A stretch of 64,000 nucleotides of DNA from NCBI GenBank assembly GCA_036898135.1, contig CM072515.1, positions 51,993,034 through 52,057,033 of the forward strand. The letters run 5' to 3'. Below the pieces are notes generated by a model. That model made no database searches, was not told the origin of the DNA, and worked only from the letters and a program-made list of their open reading frames with translations. Positions 1 to 11,480 of the stretch are shown here, piece by piece. The stretch is from Oncomelania hupensis. Lineage: Eukaryota > Mollusca > Gastropoda > Littorinimorpha > Pomatiopsidae. The position numbers and the translations under genes were made by a program. Position 1 is the first letter of the stretch; each line of letters begins with the position of its first letter.

Positions 1-756
1 TATGCCAACAACAAACCCTACATCACCAAGGAAACTAAATTAACTTTGAACAAAAAGAAACAGGCTTACAAGAACAATTTAGATAAAGAAACTAAGAAAC
101 AGATACAGAAAGAAATAAACAAGGACATTCGAAAAGGGAAAGAAAAATACAAGGAAAAAATTGAGGAACATTTTACAGAAAATAATATACAAAGAGTGTG
201 GGAGGGAATGGGATTAATGTCTGGGTTCAAAGGTAAGAAAGGGGGGAGTGCACAACTTGGGGAATGTACTCAAGAATATGTAAATGACCTCAATAAGTTC
301 TACTGTCGTTTTGACTGTCAAGATTTTTCTAGTCAGAGAGAGCAGTTAAGGGAAGGATTAATGGGGAGGAAAGGGGAGGAAGGAGAGGTTGAAAGTCAAT
401 TAGTTAGTGAGGAGGATGTAAGCTTAGCATTTACTAAGTTAAACACTCGAAAGGCTGCTGGTCCTGACAAAGTTACACCTAAGTTACTAAAAACATGTGC
501 TAACCAACTTGCTGGTATTTTTACTGTTCTTTTTAACATGTCTTTTACTCAGTCTGTTGTACCTAATCTTTGGAAGATGTCATGCATAGTACCTGTTCCT
601 AAAAAGAATCCAGTCAAAGTTTATCTTCGCCCTGTTGCTTTAACCTCTGTCACGATGAAAGTTTTTGAAAAATTTGTTCTTAATAAGTTATATGTTTTAG
701 TATCAGATTTTATTGACCCACTGCTTATCTTATCTTATCTTATCTTATCTTATATT
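1..756 (+). pseudogene. Rex1/CR1-type LINE, reverse transcriptase N-terminal fragment
   Basis: The reading frame is open from the left edge of the window (codons start at base 1) to 756. It reads like the linker plus first RT blocks of a Rex1/Babar or CR1-group non-LTR retrotransposon: a Lys/Glu-rich linker, then 'TRKAAGPDKVTPKLLK' (about 433-490), then 'PNLWKMSCIVPVPKK' and 'RPVALTSVTMKVFEKFV' (RT blocks 1-2). In this family the next segment is normally D-P-L-Q-F-A-Y. Here it stops at 'FIDPLL' and runs into TTATC repeats (725-752). The catalytic YADD block is absent, so this is a dead fragment. Family placement is from remembered motif patterns; the exact clade is uncertain. Confidence 0.8.
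725..752. repeat. (TTATC)n microsatellite
   Basis: About five TTATC units directly abut the broken RT frame. They account for the ending of the open frame in L-S-Y-L-I-L-S-Y. Confidence 0.9.
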
Positions 757-1346
757 TAAATTACCAGTCTTATGTTCCATGGTATAACCAGTTAGTACAG
801 ACTAAGATATGAGCTTCAACAAATTAAAATCAAATTAATTTTAACACTGTAATCAGCAGAAAGCGCACGCGCTCACATAAAACACACACACACTCACACA
901 CACCCACACACACACCAATACACAGGTAGACGAATTGTAAACATTACAGGATCGTACAAACAACTGCTGCCCTGACAAGGCTGAAGCCCATTTTATCAAG
1001 ATTCAAGAAAAGATCATTTATTACTAAGTGAATAATACACAAGAAATGCATTTGGTCAATGCTGCAGCACCACACACAAAAGCACATATAAAACATAGTG
1101 AACACGTGAACAAGCTGACAGCAAATCACAATAAAAGGATAAGAAGATAAAGTCATAAAACAGATGAACTGTGCAAAAGAGCAAATATATACTATTTGCT
1201 AGTCAACACAAACACACACGCGCGCGCACACACACACATACACACGCGCACACATACACACATTGCTGAATCCTAGCCATCCAGTTTCCACACTCCCTCC
1301 ATTTGACCTCGTGTTACTTTAAAATTAGCTCGTGTTACTTTAAAAA
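757..1346. other. Non-coding, no gene seen; CA-rich tracts
   Basis: No convincing exon on either strand. Impure CA/GT dinucleotide tracts lie at about 880-925 and 1203-1262. Confidence 0.6.
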
Positions 1347-1858
1347 GACAGGACCATCAGTCTACACTCCAAGATAAGGCTGCTGCGCTACCTTGTCATC
1401 TCCGTCTTCCTATACGCTTTCATGGACGCTCACAGCAGATATACACCGAAGAATACAAAGCATGGAGATGAGGTGCTACAGAAGACTTCTGGGCATTTCT
1501 TATACCCAGCACATCACCAACGACGAAGTCCGAGAGACCATCACACGAGCCATTGGACATCACGATGACATGCTCACAGTGGTGAAGAAACGGAAACTAC
1601 AATGGCATTGCCAAGTCACCAGAGCATCAGGCCTTGCAGACTATCCAGCAAGCACGGTGCAAAGAGGCAGAAGAAGAGGAAGAGAGAAAAAGAGGTGCGA
1701 GGACAACATTCGAGAATGGACTGGGTTGACATTGAGTGAAGCCGTGAGGGTTGCTGAGGACAGAAAGAGAGATAAGAGTATGCTTGTTAAACGGTCATCT
1801 GTGGTGCCCCAACGACTTTCGAGTTACGGGATAGGGTATGATAAGATAGGACCATTTC
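1347..1858 (+). pseudogene. LINE-alpha copy 1, C-terminal end and 3' tail
   Basis: 3' portion of an endonuclease/RT non-LTR element. One frame carries 'MEMRCYRRLLGISYTQHIT', then 'HDDMLTVVKKRKLQW' and 'REWTGLTLSEAVRVAEDR', ending 'SSVVPQRLSSYGIG' at about 1836. The start of the fragment (about 1347-1450) is in another frame, so there is at least one frameshift. The 3' end reads GGGATAGGGTATGATAAGAT, a GATA-like tail that recurs in sister copies at 31.4 and 61.6 kb. RT catalytic blocks are missing: a 5'-truncated dead copy. Confidence 0.85.
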
Positions 1859-2122
1859 GGTAAATTAAAATACTTTTCAACCATTTTTAAAAAAATAAGT
1901 CATAACTGACTAAGAAAGTTCATTCCACTTTCCTCACCCTTATCACCATCCGACAGCAAGGGAGCTAGAACTCGGGTCACTAGGGAGCGTATGCATTGTA
2001 CCGCGAAGCGTTGTCACTCCTCAGATTGACAAACTGTGAAAACATCTCCGGAAATCCCACATTATAAATACAAGTGCAACATCATTATCATTTGTCTGGT
2101 ACCTCACAGTTTTATTATAAAT
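1859..2122. other. Unassigned spacer
   Basis: Nothing recognised between the LINE-alpha tail and the first GAT tract. Confidence 0.5.
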
Positions 2123-2185
<63 letters not shown>

Positions 2186-2348
2186 CGATGATGATGATGA
2201 TGATGATGATGATTCAATTCAATTCAATTCAAACAACTTTATTTATCCAGATTTGGCAATTACAATGGGGGTATGAGTGCTCTCTAATTTAAAAAAAATC
2301 ACAACAATATCTGATATTCATGAGGATGTCTATGAAATACATGAGGAA

Positions 2349-2410
<62 letters not shown>

Positions 2411-2425
2411 AATAAAGAAGAAGAA

Positions 2426-2458
<33 letters not shown>

Positions 2459-3036
2459 TTAATATGGTTGCTATTTTATGTTGGTGATGGTGGTGATCAC
2501 AATTTATATTCGCACTTTCAGAACTACGAACAAGACTAATGTTGTTGTTGTTGTCGTTGTTGTTGTTGATGTCGTTGTTGTTTGTTGTTGTCATTGTTGT
2601 TGTTGACGATGACGATGATGATGACGAAGAGGAGAAGGAGGAGGTTAAGGTTTGTGGAGAGTGGGTGGAGAAGAAGGAAGATGGGGATGACGACGAAGCT
2701 GATGCGATCGTTAAAGACGCTGTTGGCCCTGATGTTGGAGGGGATCAGGATGATAAAATGGTGCTTGACAAAGAAGTTAAAAAGAGAAGCTAGAGGATAC
2801 AAAAAGAAGAAGAAGAAGAAGAAGAAGAAGAAGAAGAAGAAGAAGAAGAAGAAGAAGAAGAAGAAGAAGAAGAAAACGCCTGATAAAATGTAGGGGGGAA
2901 ATGCATACAGTTTGAAAAGGCAGCGGAAAAAACTAACGGATACAGCAAGTAAAAAAAACAAAAATTAGTGCGATTGAAGAAGAAGAAGAAGAAGAAGAAG
3001 AAGAAGAAGAAGAAGAAGAAGAAGAAGAAGAAGAAG

Positions 3037-3100
<64 letters not shown>

Positions 3101-3160
3101 ACAACAAGTAGCCTAGAAGAAAGAAAAAAAGAACGAAAGAAAAAAAGAAAAAAAGAAAAA

Positions 3161-3220
<60 letters not shown>

Positions 3221-3884
3221 GGAATGCATGAAAATGTCCAATATTGGACAAGAATGAGTATTGATCGCAGTACGTTAGCAAGTAAGAAGGGCCAGTGGTA
3301 TTAAAAAAGAAAATAACACGAACGAGTCAACAAAGATGTTTGAAGAAAAACAGCCGACGCAAAAGAGAAAACTGTGTCGTTACGAAAGTTAATAAGAGTT
3401 GGGGAGTAAATGACAACGTGTGAAAGAAGAAGAATCTCTGTGTCACTTTTTTTAAAATTATGGATAAAGATTTTAGGCTAATTAGAAAGACTAATCTTTG
3501 AAGAAGAAGAAGAAGAAGAAGAAGAAGAAGAAGAAGAAGAAGAAGAAGAAGAAGAAGAAGAAGAAGAAGAAGAAGAAGAAGAAGAAGAAGAAGAAGAAGA
3601 AGAAGAAAATGCATGAAGAACTTTACGTTTGGAAAGGTTGGGTTTACAAATATTAAAGGCGGATGGGTAAGAAAGATGGGGATTGGGATAGGGGCAGTGA
3701 AAAGGAAAAAAGGAATAACAGGAAGTACAGGAACTGATTTAAAAGGCCAAGTACAGGGAACAAAAACGTTTTGAGTTAAAGTACGTTTTATGGTTTAGGA
3801 TCAAAATTGCGCAAAAACGTATAAAATCAATCATTCACGATAAGATACGAATGATAACATAAACATTTATAGATGTGTGTCTGT

Positions 3885-3956
<72 letters not shown>
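2123..3956. repeat. Trinucleotide microsatellite cluster (GAT, GAA, CAA, GAAA, GTA)
   Basis: Successive tracts: (GAT)n about 2123-2213 and 2349-2408; (GAA)n about 2803-2874, 2978-3036 and 3500-3607; (CAA)n about 3037-3103; (GAAA)n about 3120-3220; (GTA)n about 3886-3956. All long frames here (poly-Met, poly-His, poly-Lys, poly-Leu and so on) are translations of these repeats and are not genes. The spacers between tracts are also purine-rich on the + strand. Confidence 0.95.
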
Positions 3957-4628
3957 TGTATAAAACTTCGGGTAAGACCGTACAAAAGGTCGTCTCCTAT
4001 AGCAGTAAATTTTCTCCTTTATCTCCTCTAGAATAAAGCCACAGGCTCCCAACAGATTAACGCCGCGGTCCATGAGTACTATGCTCCAAGACGTTCTTGT
4101 GAATTAACCGAGCGGCTGTAGTGTGTGCCTGCAGTATTGAGTGTGCGGGGTTGGATTGGATTGTGGTTGGGTGGGTATAGGTTTGTGTGTGTGCCTGCGT
4201 GCGTGTTCGTTTGGTGTATCAGACTGCTTCAAAGCTGTGATTGACCCAAATGCTACATTTTGTAAAACAAAATTAAGACTACAGAAGCTGGAGACGTAGA
4301 AGCAACGCAGAATAATTATACAAACTTTGGATGTTTATTCAGGGGGGTGGGGGAGGGAGAGGTAGGGGTGGGCGCTGGCAAGAAAGAGGAGGAGGTGAGT
4401 GGAGTTTGGGCCCCCAAGACGTTTGAGATAATATTATAAGAATAAGAAGAGGCGAAAAGGAGGAGACCGGGGGGGGGGGGGGGGGGGGGGGGGTTAAGAG
4501 TGGCGCGCGTGGAGGGGCATTTTGGCCAGACGTTTGTCAACACAAGAATAAACATATGAACGAGAGAGCGAAGGGGACGGTAATCAAAACTAAACTACCG
4601 AGCAGAACAGACTAAAAAAAATCCTTTT
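3957..4628. other. Unassigned spacer with a poly(G) tract
   Basis: No exon recognised. G-rich on the + strand from about 4340 onward, peaking in the G run at 4469-4493. Confidence 0.5.
4469..4493 (+). repeat. (G)25 homopolymer
   Basis: 25 consecutive G residues in a G-rich context. A run this long can fold as an intramolecular G-quadruplex, and it is also a place where assembly errors are likely. Confidence 0.9.
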
Positions 4629-6924
4629 TTGATGGCAGAAAGGGGAAATAAACTGAAGAGGCAGGGCGTAGCGGCCGTGGCATGGAGTGGTCCGTCCTCC
4701 AGTGTAAAATTCATGCAGAGTGTCAGTTATCTTGGTACTAAGCTTGGTGTGATCTTGCTTTCACTCAGACTCCGTGTGCCTCAACAGCCCCAGATACTCC
4801 CGTGTGCAAAAATGAGCGGAGAAAACAATCGTAGCGTGGCTTGCTGCTCGTGCAATCAGGAGGCTATTGAGTTCGGGGGCTCTCCTAATGCTATTTTCAT
4901 TTATCCCCAGCAAATCATCTTTGCAAACGTAGTTACCTCTAGCAAGTGCCCTCTTTCTCTTCCCAAGGCAAATTTGACTGGAGGGAGTTTCGGCCAAATG
5001 ACGGATTTCAAGTTCCACATCGCCAACGGCTGTAGCAGCAAAAGCAACAACAACGACGACAACGGCTGCACAGCCTTCCGATGCGTAAAGCGGTCCTAAA
5101 CCAAGTATCCAAGTTAGTTGGTTCCTATTCCCTATTGTCCTGGGTGGCGCAACACAGCTTTCGCTGGCAAGGGCAATCGGAATTATTATCCGCATGGGAG
5201 AGACGTTTAAATAATAAAAATAAAATCGAATCAAAGGATGTCTCATTATAAACGTCTGGTAAGAAAAAGGTTTTTGACCTACACTTTTCGTGGTCTCTGT
5301 CTATGCAACACAGCCCTACAGAGTGTGTGAAGATGGGACAGCAACAATATGAAGAGCAACGTAAACGGGGAAAACAGGCTCTTGAGTTGAGTTGGAAAAG
5401 ACTAAAGCAAAAGGAAACAGTTCAATATGATTAGTCGTGGCAAGCGATTACAGTTGTCTTGGACGATTTGTTGTGGCCTGTTGAGGTCTTAGTTGCCAGT
5501 TAGGATTTTTGATAATACTCGTCACCTATGTTGGCAAAATTGGGATTGCTTTCTCGGCGAAAGCCCGGCAGCCGCAAAAACTGCGCAACTCAGATCAAGG
5601 GCAATAAAACCCTACAGTCCCGTATCATTCTTACGTTGACCTAATCCCACTGACGAAGTAGCGCTGGCAGGGATTGTTGTTAAATGTAGCACTCACCCGT
5701 CTAGTCCCTGGGTAACTTAATAGGAAACCAGGACTCCATCCATCACCTCTAAAACACGATTTTTTATCTACTCTGCCGTCCTGTTCCTTAATAATTAACA
5801 TCTCCAATAACATTTAGTAATTCAGCCCTGATGTGATCAGCAAAGCGATTTCTGGGGATTCATATTCTATTTTATTCTTGGCAACTTGACCCGCCCTGTT
5901 CATTACCACTGGCGATCAAAAGCAAAACGTCATTATTTTCGCACGATTGATGAAGAAAATCATATTGCCTTTTTCATTTCACTTAACTTATCGTAAGATG
6001 TCTGATGCCATATGAAACACGAAAGAAGGAAGAGGAGTGGCGATAAGAAAGGACGAAAGAAAATTTAAAAAAGAACCAGTTATAATTATCTCTCTCCTCC
6101 TCTTTCAACACACACACACTTGTTCTTGATGTTGATGTGGGCATGTGTGTGTGTGTGAGTGTGTGTGTGTGAAAGCGCGCGAATGACCTCGGAATAACTT
6201 GTAAGTTTGAAAGAGCGCTCTATAAACTAGATGATGATGATAATGATGAAGATGATGAAGATGACGACCAATTTGTTGTTTACGATAGTGATGATACTGA
6301 CGATGATGATTATGACGAAGATAATGATGATCATCATCTTTAAGAGCAGTGGGTAGGTTAAGGGTGGGAGAAGGAGAAGGGGGGAGGGGGAGAGAGAAAA
6401 GTGACCGACTGACTGAATGGTTTATTAATGTTTTAGGCTACTTGCCCCTTTCACAACATAAAACAAATTTTAAAAATGAAACACTTCGCGCGTGAAGCGT
6501 GGGAAAATAAAATAAAACAAAAAATTCACACAGCCACTGGCTCTCGTTTAACAGGAAAAGGGAATGACAATGATTAACACGAGAATATGAAAATGAACAT
6601 TGCAAATAATTATAAGTAATCCAAAACATAGAAAAAGATGAGTATGAAGCAAACCATGCTTCGCGCAGGAGACGAGATCTTGCTGTAAGAACTTGCGCTC
6701 CAAACCTTAAGGTCTTGCAGTAGTGCTAAGATGTCAAGTACGCATTTTAAGAACAATCACAAGAAAAAAAAATGACAGTGTCTTTAACAAACTTAGTACA
6801 GCTCGTGAGTTGTGGCAAAATTCTAATACACGAGAACACTTGCGCTTCGTTTCAGTCTCCTGCCCGGAGCGACGACAAAAGAAAATATTCCACACGGTTG
6901 AAGAAAGTGTGTATTTAACACAGG
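4629..6924. other. Unassigned; overlapping open frames of unknown meaning
   Basis: Two overlapping frames, 4629-5099 (+, 156 codons) and 4761-5246 (-, 161 codons), match no family I recognise and lack clear splice context, so neither is called a gene. 5680-5710 carries a short piece of the dispersed motif GCACTCACCCGTCTAG (repeat W, see 27.1 kb). 6140-6330 has GT and degenerate GAT tracts following a SINE-like 3' end (GAGCGCTCTATAAACTAGAT). Confidence 0.4.
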
Positions 6925-6936
6925 TATAGTGAAAGT

Positions 6937-7228
6937 TAAGGGGTGTCGGATAGCGCAGTGGTTGGAGCACTCGCTACTGTGTTGCAAGTTAAGTACCGTC
7001 CAGTGCGGTTAGCACTTGGATGGGTGACCGCAAAACGTGAAGCGACAAATAACAACGCCCCCTGTTGATTCAACTGTGACTGAGTACCTACTCTCTTAAG
7101 GGTGGGGAAGGTAAAGCAGTGAGGGAGAGAGATGGGCATCACCCTCATTACGCTGGCCCAAGATAAGTGTGATCTCCAACATCACGCTCCCCTACGGCCA
7201 CAAGGCTATGGGACTACCTATACCTATA
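6937..7228 (+). mobile_element. SINE-5S copy 1: composite tRNA/5S-like SINE with 12-bp duplication
   Basis: A 292-bp element flanked by a perfect 12-bp direct repeat, TATAGTGAAAGT (6925-6936 and 7229-7240), the mark of target-primed insertion. The head has a tRNA-like A box (GATAGCGCAGTGGTTGGAGC). This is followed by a block closely resembling the 5S rRNA internal region (GGTTAGCACTTGGATGGGTG then ACCGC). The body contains GGGGAAGGTAAAGCAGTGAG and CCCTCATTACGCTGGCC, both shared with the copy at 58.7 kb. Such an element would be transcribed by RNA polymerase III and mobilised by a LINE. The 3' end is rich in CTATAC. Confidence 0.85.
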
Positions 7229-7240
7229 TATAGTGAAAGT

Positions 7241-8684
7241 GTTCACGGTAATGAAGTTGCTCAGCAACAAGGTGCAAAAAAAGGCAACTTTTCAATTGGA
7301 ATCTAAAGAAGATTTCTAACCAACTGTTTTAATAGTCCAATAATTTTTTAAGATTTCAAAATGTTTCCAAACTTGGTCAAGTTGATCAGCCGACCGTTAC
7401 GCACTGTCCAGCATAACCTTTGAAGTACAAGGTCCACTGGTGCCGCTTCTGCTGTGGCGATTTTGAGAGAGTCCTATCCGCACGTCCTAACACCACGAAG
7501 GCCATGCAAAGAGAGGGGGAGAAATTGAGAAAGAAAGAGAAAGAAAGAGAGAGACAGAGAGAGAAAAAGAGAGACAGAGACTGAGAGACAGAGACTGAGA
7601 CTGAGAGACAGAGGTAAGAAAGAGAAAGAAACAGACAGAGAGAGAAAGAGACAGAGGGAAGAAAGAGAAAGAAACAGACAGAGAGAGAAAGAGACAGAGA
7701 CTGAGAGACAGACTGACAGGCTGAAAAAATGGAGTTTAACTGCATGCTTTTTATTCACATGTATTTCTCTCCCATCGGACTTTTTCACGTAGAATGTCGA
7801 TAATAGCATAACGACGTCAGTAGTAACAAAAACAAAAATAGCAAGAACAACAAAACAGCACAATTTCAATTTTTAAAAAATCATCACCAGCAACTGCAAC
7901 AAGAAACTGTACACTTCCAACACACTCACTTCCACCATCACCACCACCTTTAACAGTGTAATCTCGGAGTTTATTGTCCATCTAAAAGGGCATTCTCCTC
8001 AAAATTGACCTTATGTGTCATTTGTCCCCGTTAGCTTAAAAGCAACACTAATAGTTTGTCATTACATCTGGCATTTTGGACAACTTTAGTCTATTCGGTC
8101 TTTGATATTGCCTTTATTTTGGTCCTCGGCCACAGCAATAAAAGAAAAAACAAGGGGAGGGAGGGAGTTAGGGGAGAGAGAAAGATAGAGAGATTACATT
8201 TCCATATTTTTAAAAAAAATCCAAAAGTCTAATTTTGTTTCTATACCTCTGCTCCTCGTTCCAACTCATTCCCATCCTCCAACTTTCTCGTCACTCTCTT
8301 CACCGTCAATTTGACTTTTTCTGATAACGTAAAATTATCATCAACATCGCAGCAAAACTCTCCTTACAGTACACTATATGGGATATGATACGCAGACGGA
8401 GACAACAGGAATTATAGGACAAAACCTGCGACTTAACGCACGCAACGGCGTTTTGATCATGAACAACTAGTTTCAAACAGGTTAGGTTGCTCGGGACCGC
8501 CCCACGCATCCTATCTTGCAGCTGTAATTAACTATATTACAGTCAACAAAATAAATTTACGAATACAAAACATGGCAAACCGTCCGTTCGAGTAGTGATT
8601 GTGATTGACATTGTTCATTTAAAGGACAAGAAATCAGGTTTGGCGAGCTGCCACTGGAGACCAACAAGAAGACGAACTGTAGCG
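7241..8684. other. No gene seen; GA-rich tract
   Basis: An imperfect GA/GAGACAGA-rich stretch at about 7510-7725 produces Ser/Leu/Cys-rich frames on the - strand that are not genes. The rest has no recognisable exon. Confidence 0.6.
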
Positions 8685-8710
8685 TCAGTTGTGTGTGTGT
8701 GTGTGTGTGT

Positions 8711-8757
<47 letters not shown>

Positions 8758-8862
8758 TGTGTTGTGCGCACGTTTGTACGTGTGTGTGTGTGAGTGTGTG
8801 TGCGCACGGTTGAACGTGTGTGTTGTATGCGTGTGTGTGTGTGTGTGTGTGTGAGAGAGATT
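8685..8862. repeat. (GT)n microsatellite, interrupted
   Basis: Long GT dinucleotide tracts broken by GTGCGCACGTTTGTACGTG-type segments. Confidence 0.95.
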
Positions 8863-9027
8863 ACAGCGCTATAGGAGAGGGTGTTCCAGGCTGTAATGGA
8901 ATGGAGGGATCTTATAAAACAGGCTTATGGCAGTTGTGATGGAAACAAATTAACTCCGACGCAACCCCCGCACTCCAAAACCCAGGGTCTAAAGTCGTCG
9001 TTGGATATTGTGAGTAGCCTACAACGG

Positions 9028-9028
9028 A

Positions 9029-9083
<55 letters not shown>

Positions 9084-9317
9084 CTCTCCTCTCCTCTCCT
9101 CTCCTCTCCTCTCCTCTCTCTCTCTCCCTCCCTCCCTCCCTCCCTCTCCCTACCCCCAATTCCCCTTCTCGTGTTTGCATTTATTTTAGCCTCTTGTTCA
9201 TAAACCATTCTATCATTGCCTATATCTATCTGTCTCTATTTTGCCCCCCCCCTCCCCTCCTCTTATTATCCTCCTACTCCGGCACTTCCTCCTTTCTCTC
9301 TGTCTCGCTGCGAACAG

Positions 9318-9400
<83 letters not shown>

Positions 9401-9410
9401 ATCCAAACAC
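9028..9410. repeat. (CT)n, (CTCTC)n, (CCTC)n and (ATC)n microsatellites
   Basis: CT dinucleotides at about 9030-9076 grade into a CTCTC pentamer block and a CCCT block (to about 9150). A pure (ATC)n block follows at about 9318-9400. Apparent poly-Ser and poly-His frames come from it. Confidence 0.95.
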
Positions 9411-9874
9411 ATAGATCAGCATTACGAGTCACTACACTGACATTAAAGGATCAATACGTCCAATATGACGTACTATGTTCACAGTATGTTTATAAATTAT
9501 CTAAAAGTATAATATTAGTCTGATCAATAATCGCTTTGATAAACAAGACATTAATTAACAATAGATGAAAAAAAAATAAACCGTCTTATCTTGCAGATCA
9601 AAGATGTTTAGGGCAAAGTGTAAGCAGAATATAAAACAAGTAGGACAAAGTGATATGCCTACGTGAAATGAAAGCGTGTATAGCACGCGCACGCCAACAC
9701 CACACACACACACACAAGCACGCATGCACACAAACAAACCCACAAAGTAACCAAGCAAACGTTCTCACAGCCAGGATTAAGTAAGACTATAACACATACA
9801 CCAAGGCCACCACTCAACGTTTCTTTTAGAAAGTACGATTCCGTGTGATACATTGCTCTGCAATATGATTTTTT
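9411..9874. other. Unassigned spacer
   Basis: No exon recognised. A short impure CA tract lies at about 9695-9740. Confidence 0.5.
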
Positions 9875-10236
9875 AAAGATTTTAATGCTTTATTGTCCCT
9901 TTTATCGGGAAATTCTGGGCCGCCTCCCCTGTGGAAGGCGTAGTCGCAGCCTGTGGCGCGCCCAAACCCAACCTACTTAACATTAGTTGTGATTTTTTTT
10001 AAATTTAGAAATTCTTTAAATTTTTGAAATTGTTTTGGAATTTTGATGGGGGAGCAAACCGGAGTACCAGGAGAAAACCCCCGAGACGTTGCCCGAGTCG
10101 AAAGTAAATAATATTCGGAGAAACATAACGCCCCGATGCAGGATCGAACCCACACCTGTCAGGCGCCATTGGTTTCTGGCCTGTGGACAAAGCAAGTTAG
10201 TCCCGCCTTAGCCCACTTGGCCACAACGCTCGCTAT
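9875..10236 (-). mobile_element. SINE-beta copy 1 (tRNA-Leu/Ser-like SINE)
   Basis: Read on the - strand, the head is AGCGAGCGTTGTGGCCAAGT followed by GGGCTAAGGCG, a type-II tRNA A-box context like tRNA-Leu/Ser. The B box is GGTTCGATCC (about 10141-10150). A conserved body follows, containing TTTCGACTCGGGCAACGTCT and GGTACTCCGGTTTGCTCCC, then GGCGGCCCAGAATTTCCCGA and a GGGACAATAAAG 3' end. Further copies are at 27.8, 40.05, 49.3 and 56.1 kb. The spacer of this copy is AT-rich (about 9985-10045). Confidence 0.85.
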
Positions 10237-10644
10237 GGAATTCCCATTGTAAACTATTATCGAATTTTTCGTGGTTTTGTTGTTGTATTTTTTACCATAT
10301 TCAACTAAATTATCGTTAAATAGAACCATATTCTCTAAATAATCATTTTTTTACAAACAATGCAAGGTTTCTCTAAATAATATATTTTTTGTTCGCAAAT
10401 AACTTATTACATTATTTTACACAATCTGGTAAATAATGCATTATACAGGTAAATAATTCCTTATTTAGAACAAGGCCTTATTTACATATCCCTATATTAT
10501 GACTTATCTACATGTACCTTTATTTACATGTACCTATATCATGATTTATTTACCTAAACAACATATTGGTTGGTTGGTTTATTAACGTCTCCTTTATCTA
10601 GATATGAGAGGTACTCACGCATACACACACATCTGCACCACATA
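10237..10644. other. AT-rich, internally repetitive non-coding block
   Basis: Contains recurring TCTCTAAATAAT, GGTAAATAAT and TTTACATGTACCT motifs and ATCATGATTTATTTACC. This looks like a decayed repeat of unknown type. A sequence TTGGTTGGTTGGTTTATTAA lies at about 10567-10586. Confidence 0.45.
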
Positions 10645-10645
10645 A

Positions 10646-10676
<31 letters not shown>

Positions 10677-10710
10677 CATACATACATACATACATACATA
10701 CATACATACA
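10645..10710. repeat. (CATA)n microsatellite at a LINE 3' end
   Basis: About 16 CATA units directly beyond the 3' terminus of the - strand LINE at 10711-11480. Confidence 0.95.
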
Positions 10711-11480
10711 CACAGGCATACATATAAATTACCTAAATATTTTAACTAAGCCACTTGAGAATCAATGGAAGCTTTTGCTAATCTAACGCTTACATCAAAG
10801 CTTAGGTTATCAATGGAATCAATACTATGAACATCAGTTGGCAAAAATGGACGAATATCACTGCATTGAAGTAATACATGTTTCAGAGAAATAGATTCAC
10901 CGCATATGCATTTACCGTTTTAAAAATATTTGGTTTTAATTGATTTTATAAAGGTTTGAATTTCTTTAGAAGACAACGGTATCGTTATCGTTTGAGAATT
11001 AATGATTGAAGCACAACGTTTTTGTAGCCCGATCGGAACAATCATTATAAAGGAATCCACTATGTGAGGGAATCCAGAAAAAGATTCACCTGAGGTGAGT
11101 GCCATTAGTTATTAAACTGTGAATAATATTTTTAATTTCCAAAATAATGTCTTTTCTTTCACCATGATTACCTGAAGTCAATGCTTGTAAGAATCTACGC
11201 ATACGCTGAATATACTCACATCAAGTTGAGAAGTTGTATTTAGAGCCATTAGTAACGCAATTAATTCAGCAGTGAATGTCGAATATTATTCCCCTAAAAA
11301 TATGATTCTGATATATTTAAATCCAGTATTACAAACACTGCTCCTGCTTCATCTGTTTGAAAAACATATCCATCTACTTCTCAAGTATATGATATCGAAC
11401 TTCAACTGCAGTAAGCAGATGGTTTTGGGTTTTATTTTCAGTACAGTACCATATATCATATTTAGCTTTTTCTAGTTCCC
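10711..11480 (-). pseudogene. I/Nimb-like LINE fragment: RNase H and C-terminal Cys/His motif
   Basis: Reading the - strand with frameshifts gives 'AELIALLMALNT', then 'FFWIPSHS' (the W-[IV]-P-S-H block of RNase H domains in I/Jockey-group retrotransposons). Next comes a C-x-C-x8-H-x4-C pattern in 'CICGESISLKHVLLQC' at about 10865-10915, typical of the ORF2 C-terminus. A final stop at about 10748 precedes a short UTR and the CATA tail. The coding region has several frameshifts and stops: inactive. The clade assignment rests on the RNase H and Cys/His combination. Confidence 0.65.

Noticed and set aside
2074..3281. Long poly-Met, poly-His, poly-Lys and poly-Leu open frames
   Set aside because: They are translations of GAT, GAA and CAA microsatellites in several frames on both strands.
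4629..5246. Overlapping 156- and 161-codon frames on opposite strands
   Set aside because: No domain recognised and no splice signals or promoter. At most one could be real and nothing supports either.
6985..7040. 5S rRNA gene
   Set aside because: Only the internal promoter-like part is present, embedded in a SINE.
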